Shown here piece after piece: positions 4,962 to 5,100 of a DNA stretch of 5,100 nt; position 1 is the stretch's first letter; every line of letters begins with the position of its first letter. The position numbers were made by a program, and so were the translations under genes. The notes below the pieces were generated by a model, which was not told the DNA's origin, did not search any database, and saw nothing but the letters and a program-made list of their open reading frames with translations. The DNA is from JACQNR01 sp049515175 (lineage in GTDB: Bacteria; Acidobacteriota; Terriglobia; UBA7540), in contig JBEKUI010000394.1 in assembly GCA_049515175.1 (NCBI GenBank), positions 1 to 5,100 of the forward strand, read 5' to 3'.

Positions 4962-5100
4962 GATTTCCCGCACGGCAGAAACGCAAATCACTAAACTGGA
5001 TCGCCTAGCTCAAACTGCGATTGTCCATTACCTGCGCGAACGTGTCCGGGAAGCTGAGAATCCGCGCCAATTCGGCAGGCCCTTGCGCGGCGAAAAGAAG
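4945..5100 (+). CDS. RelE/ParE-superfamily toxin, N-terminal 52 residues, runs off the right edge
   Basis: The frame begins at TTG 4945, 7 nt after GGAG (4934-4937). It overlaps the antitoxin end by 17 bp in the +1 frame. It reads (M)AWRVEISRTAETQITKLDR and continues through AQTAIVHYLRERV to FGRPLRGEKK at the window edge. The 'WRVEIS..A.KQ..KLD' opening, the two-helix hairpin, and the 'PLRGEKKG-LWRYRVGDYRI' type strand that would come next are the RelE/ParE pattern. RelE-like members cleave mRNA at the ribosome and ParE-like members inhibit gyrase; the C-terminal catalytic strands needed to decide lie outside the window. No ATG or GTG serves as a better start, so TTG initiation and translational coupling to the antitoxin are likely. 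Confidence 0.8.
   Translation, partial: MAWRVEISRTAETQITKLDRLAQTAIVHYLRERVREAENPRQFGRPLRGEKK

Overview
The window looks like a chromosomal segment of a GC-rich bacterium that carries a decayed integrative element beside the RNase P RNA gene. Acidobacteriota or a similar soil lineage is my best guess. It rests on the style of the secreted metallopeptidase and the integrase and on the overall GC content, so it is an inference. No ribosomal or other phylogenetic marker protein is present, but the RNase P RNA is a clear bacterial A-type molecule.

Left part (1-2681): accessory, probably mobile-element DNA. On the minus strand there is a 5'-truncated C5-cytosine DNA methyltransferase remnant that runs off the left edge. 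It overlaps the end of a small 52-codon gene that has a near-consensus promoter and Shine-Dalgarno sequence. Upstream of that promoter is an array of 9-10 bp direct repeats. A gene-poor stretch with several dyads follows (391-967). On the plus strand come a small tandem helix-turn-helix protein (excisionase/regulator-like), a possible 31-residue leader ORF, and a tyrosine recombinase. The recombinase has lost the segment carrying box II (HxxR and the following catalytic H/W) and changed frame, so it should be inactive. The out-of-frame C-terminal tail, with its Tyr-Tyr-Thr-Pro-Phe motif, is still readable.

Middle (2701-3182): rnpB on the minus strand, with a good sigma70-type promoter at 3190-3218. 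The integrase remnant ends about 20-25 bp from the 3' end of rnpB and converges on it. This suggests that rnpB, or the DNA next to it, was the attachment site of the old element.

Right part (3233-5100): housekeeping-like DNA. A secreted HExxH zinc metallopeptidase-like protein is transcribed divergently from rnpB. It is followed by a type II toxin-antitoxin module: a ribbon-helix-helix antitoxin, then a RelE/ParE-type toxin that starts at an overlapping TTG codon and runs off the right edge. The module has its own candidate promoter and a palindromic/direct-repeat operator candidate.

I see no clearly new biological system. The points most worth following up are the internally deleted integrase next to rnpB, the phased repeat array upstream of the small gene, and the methyltransferase fragment that begins at its catalytic cysteine.
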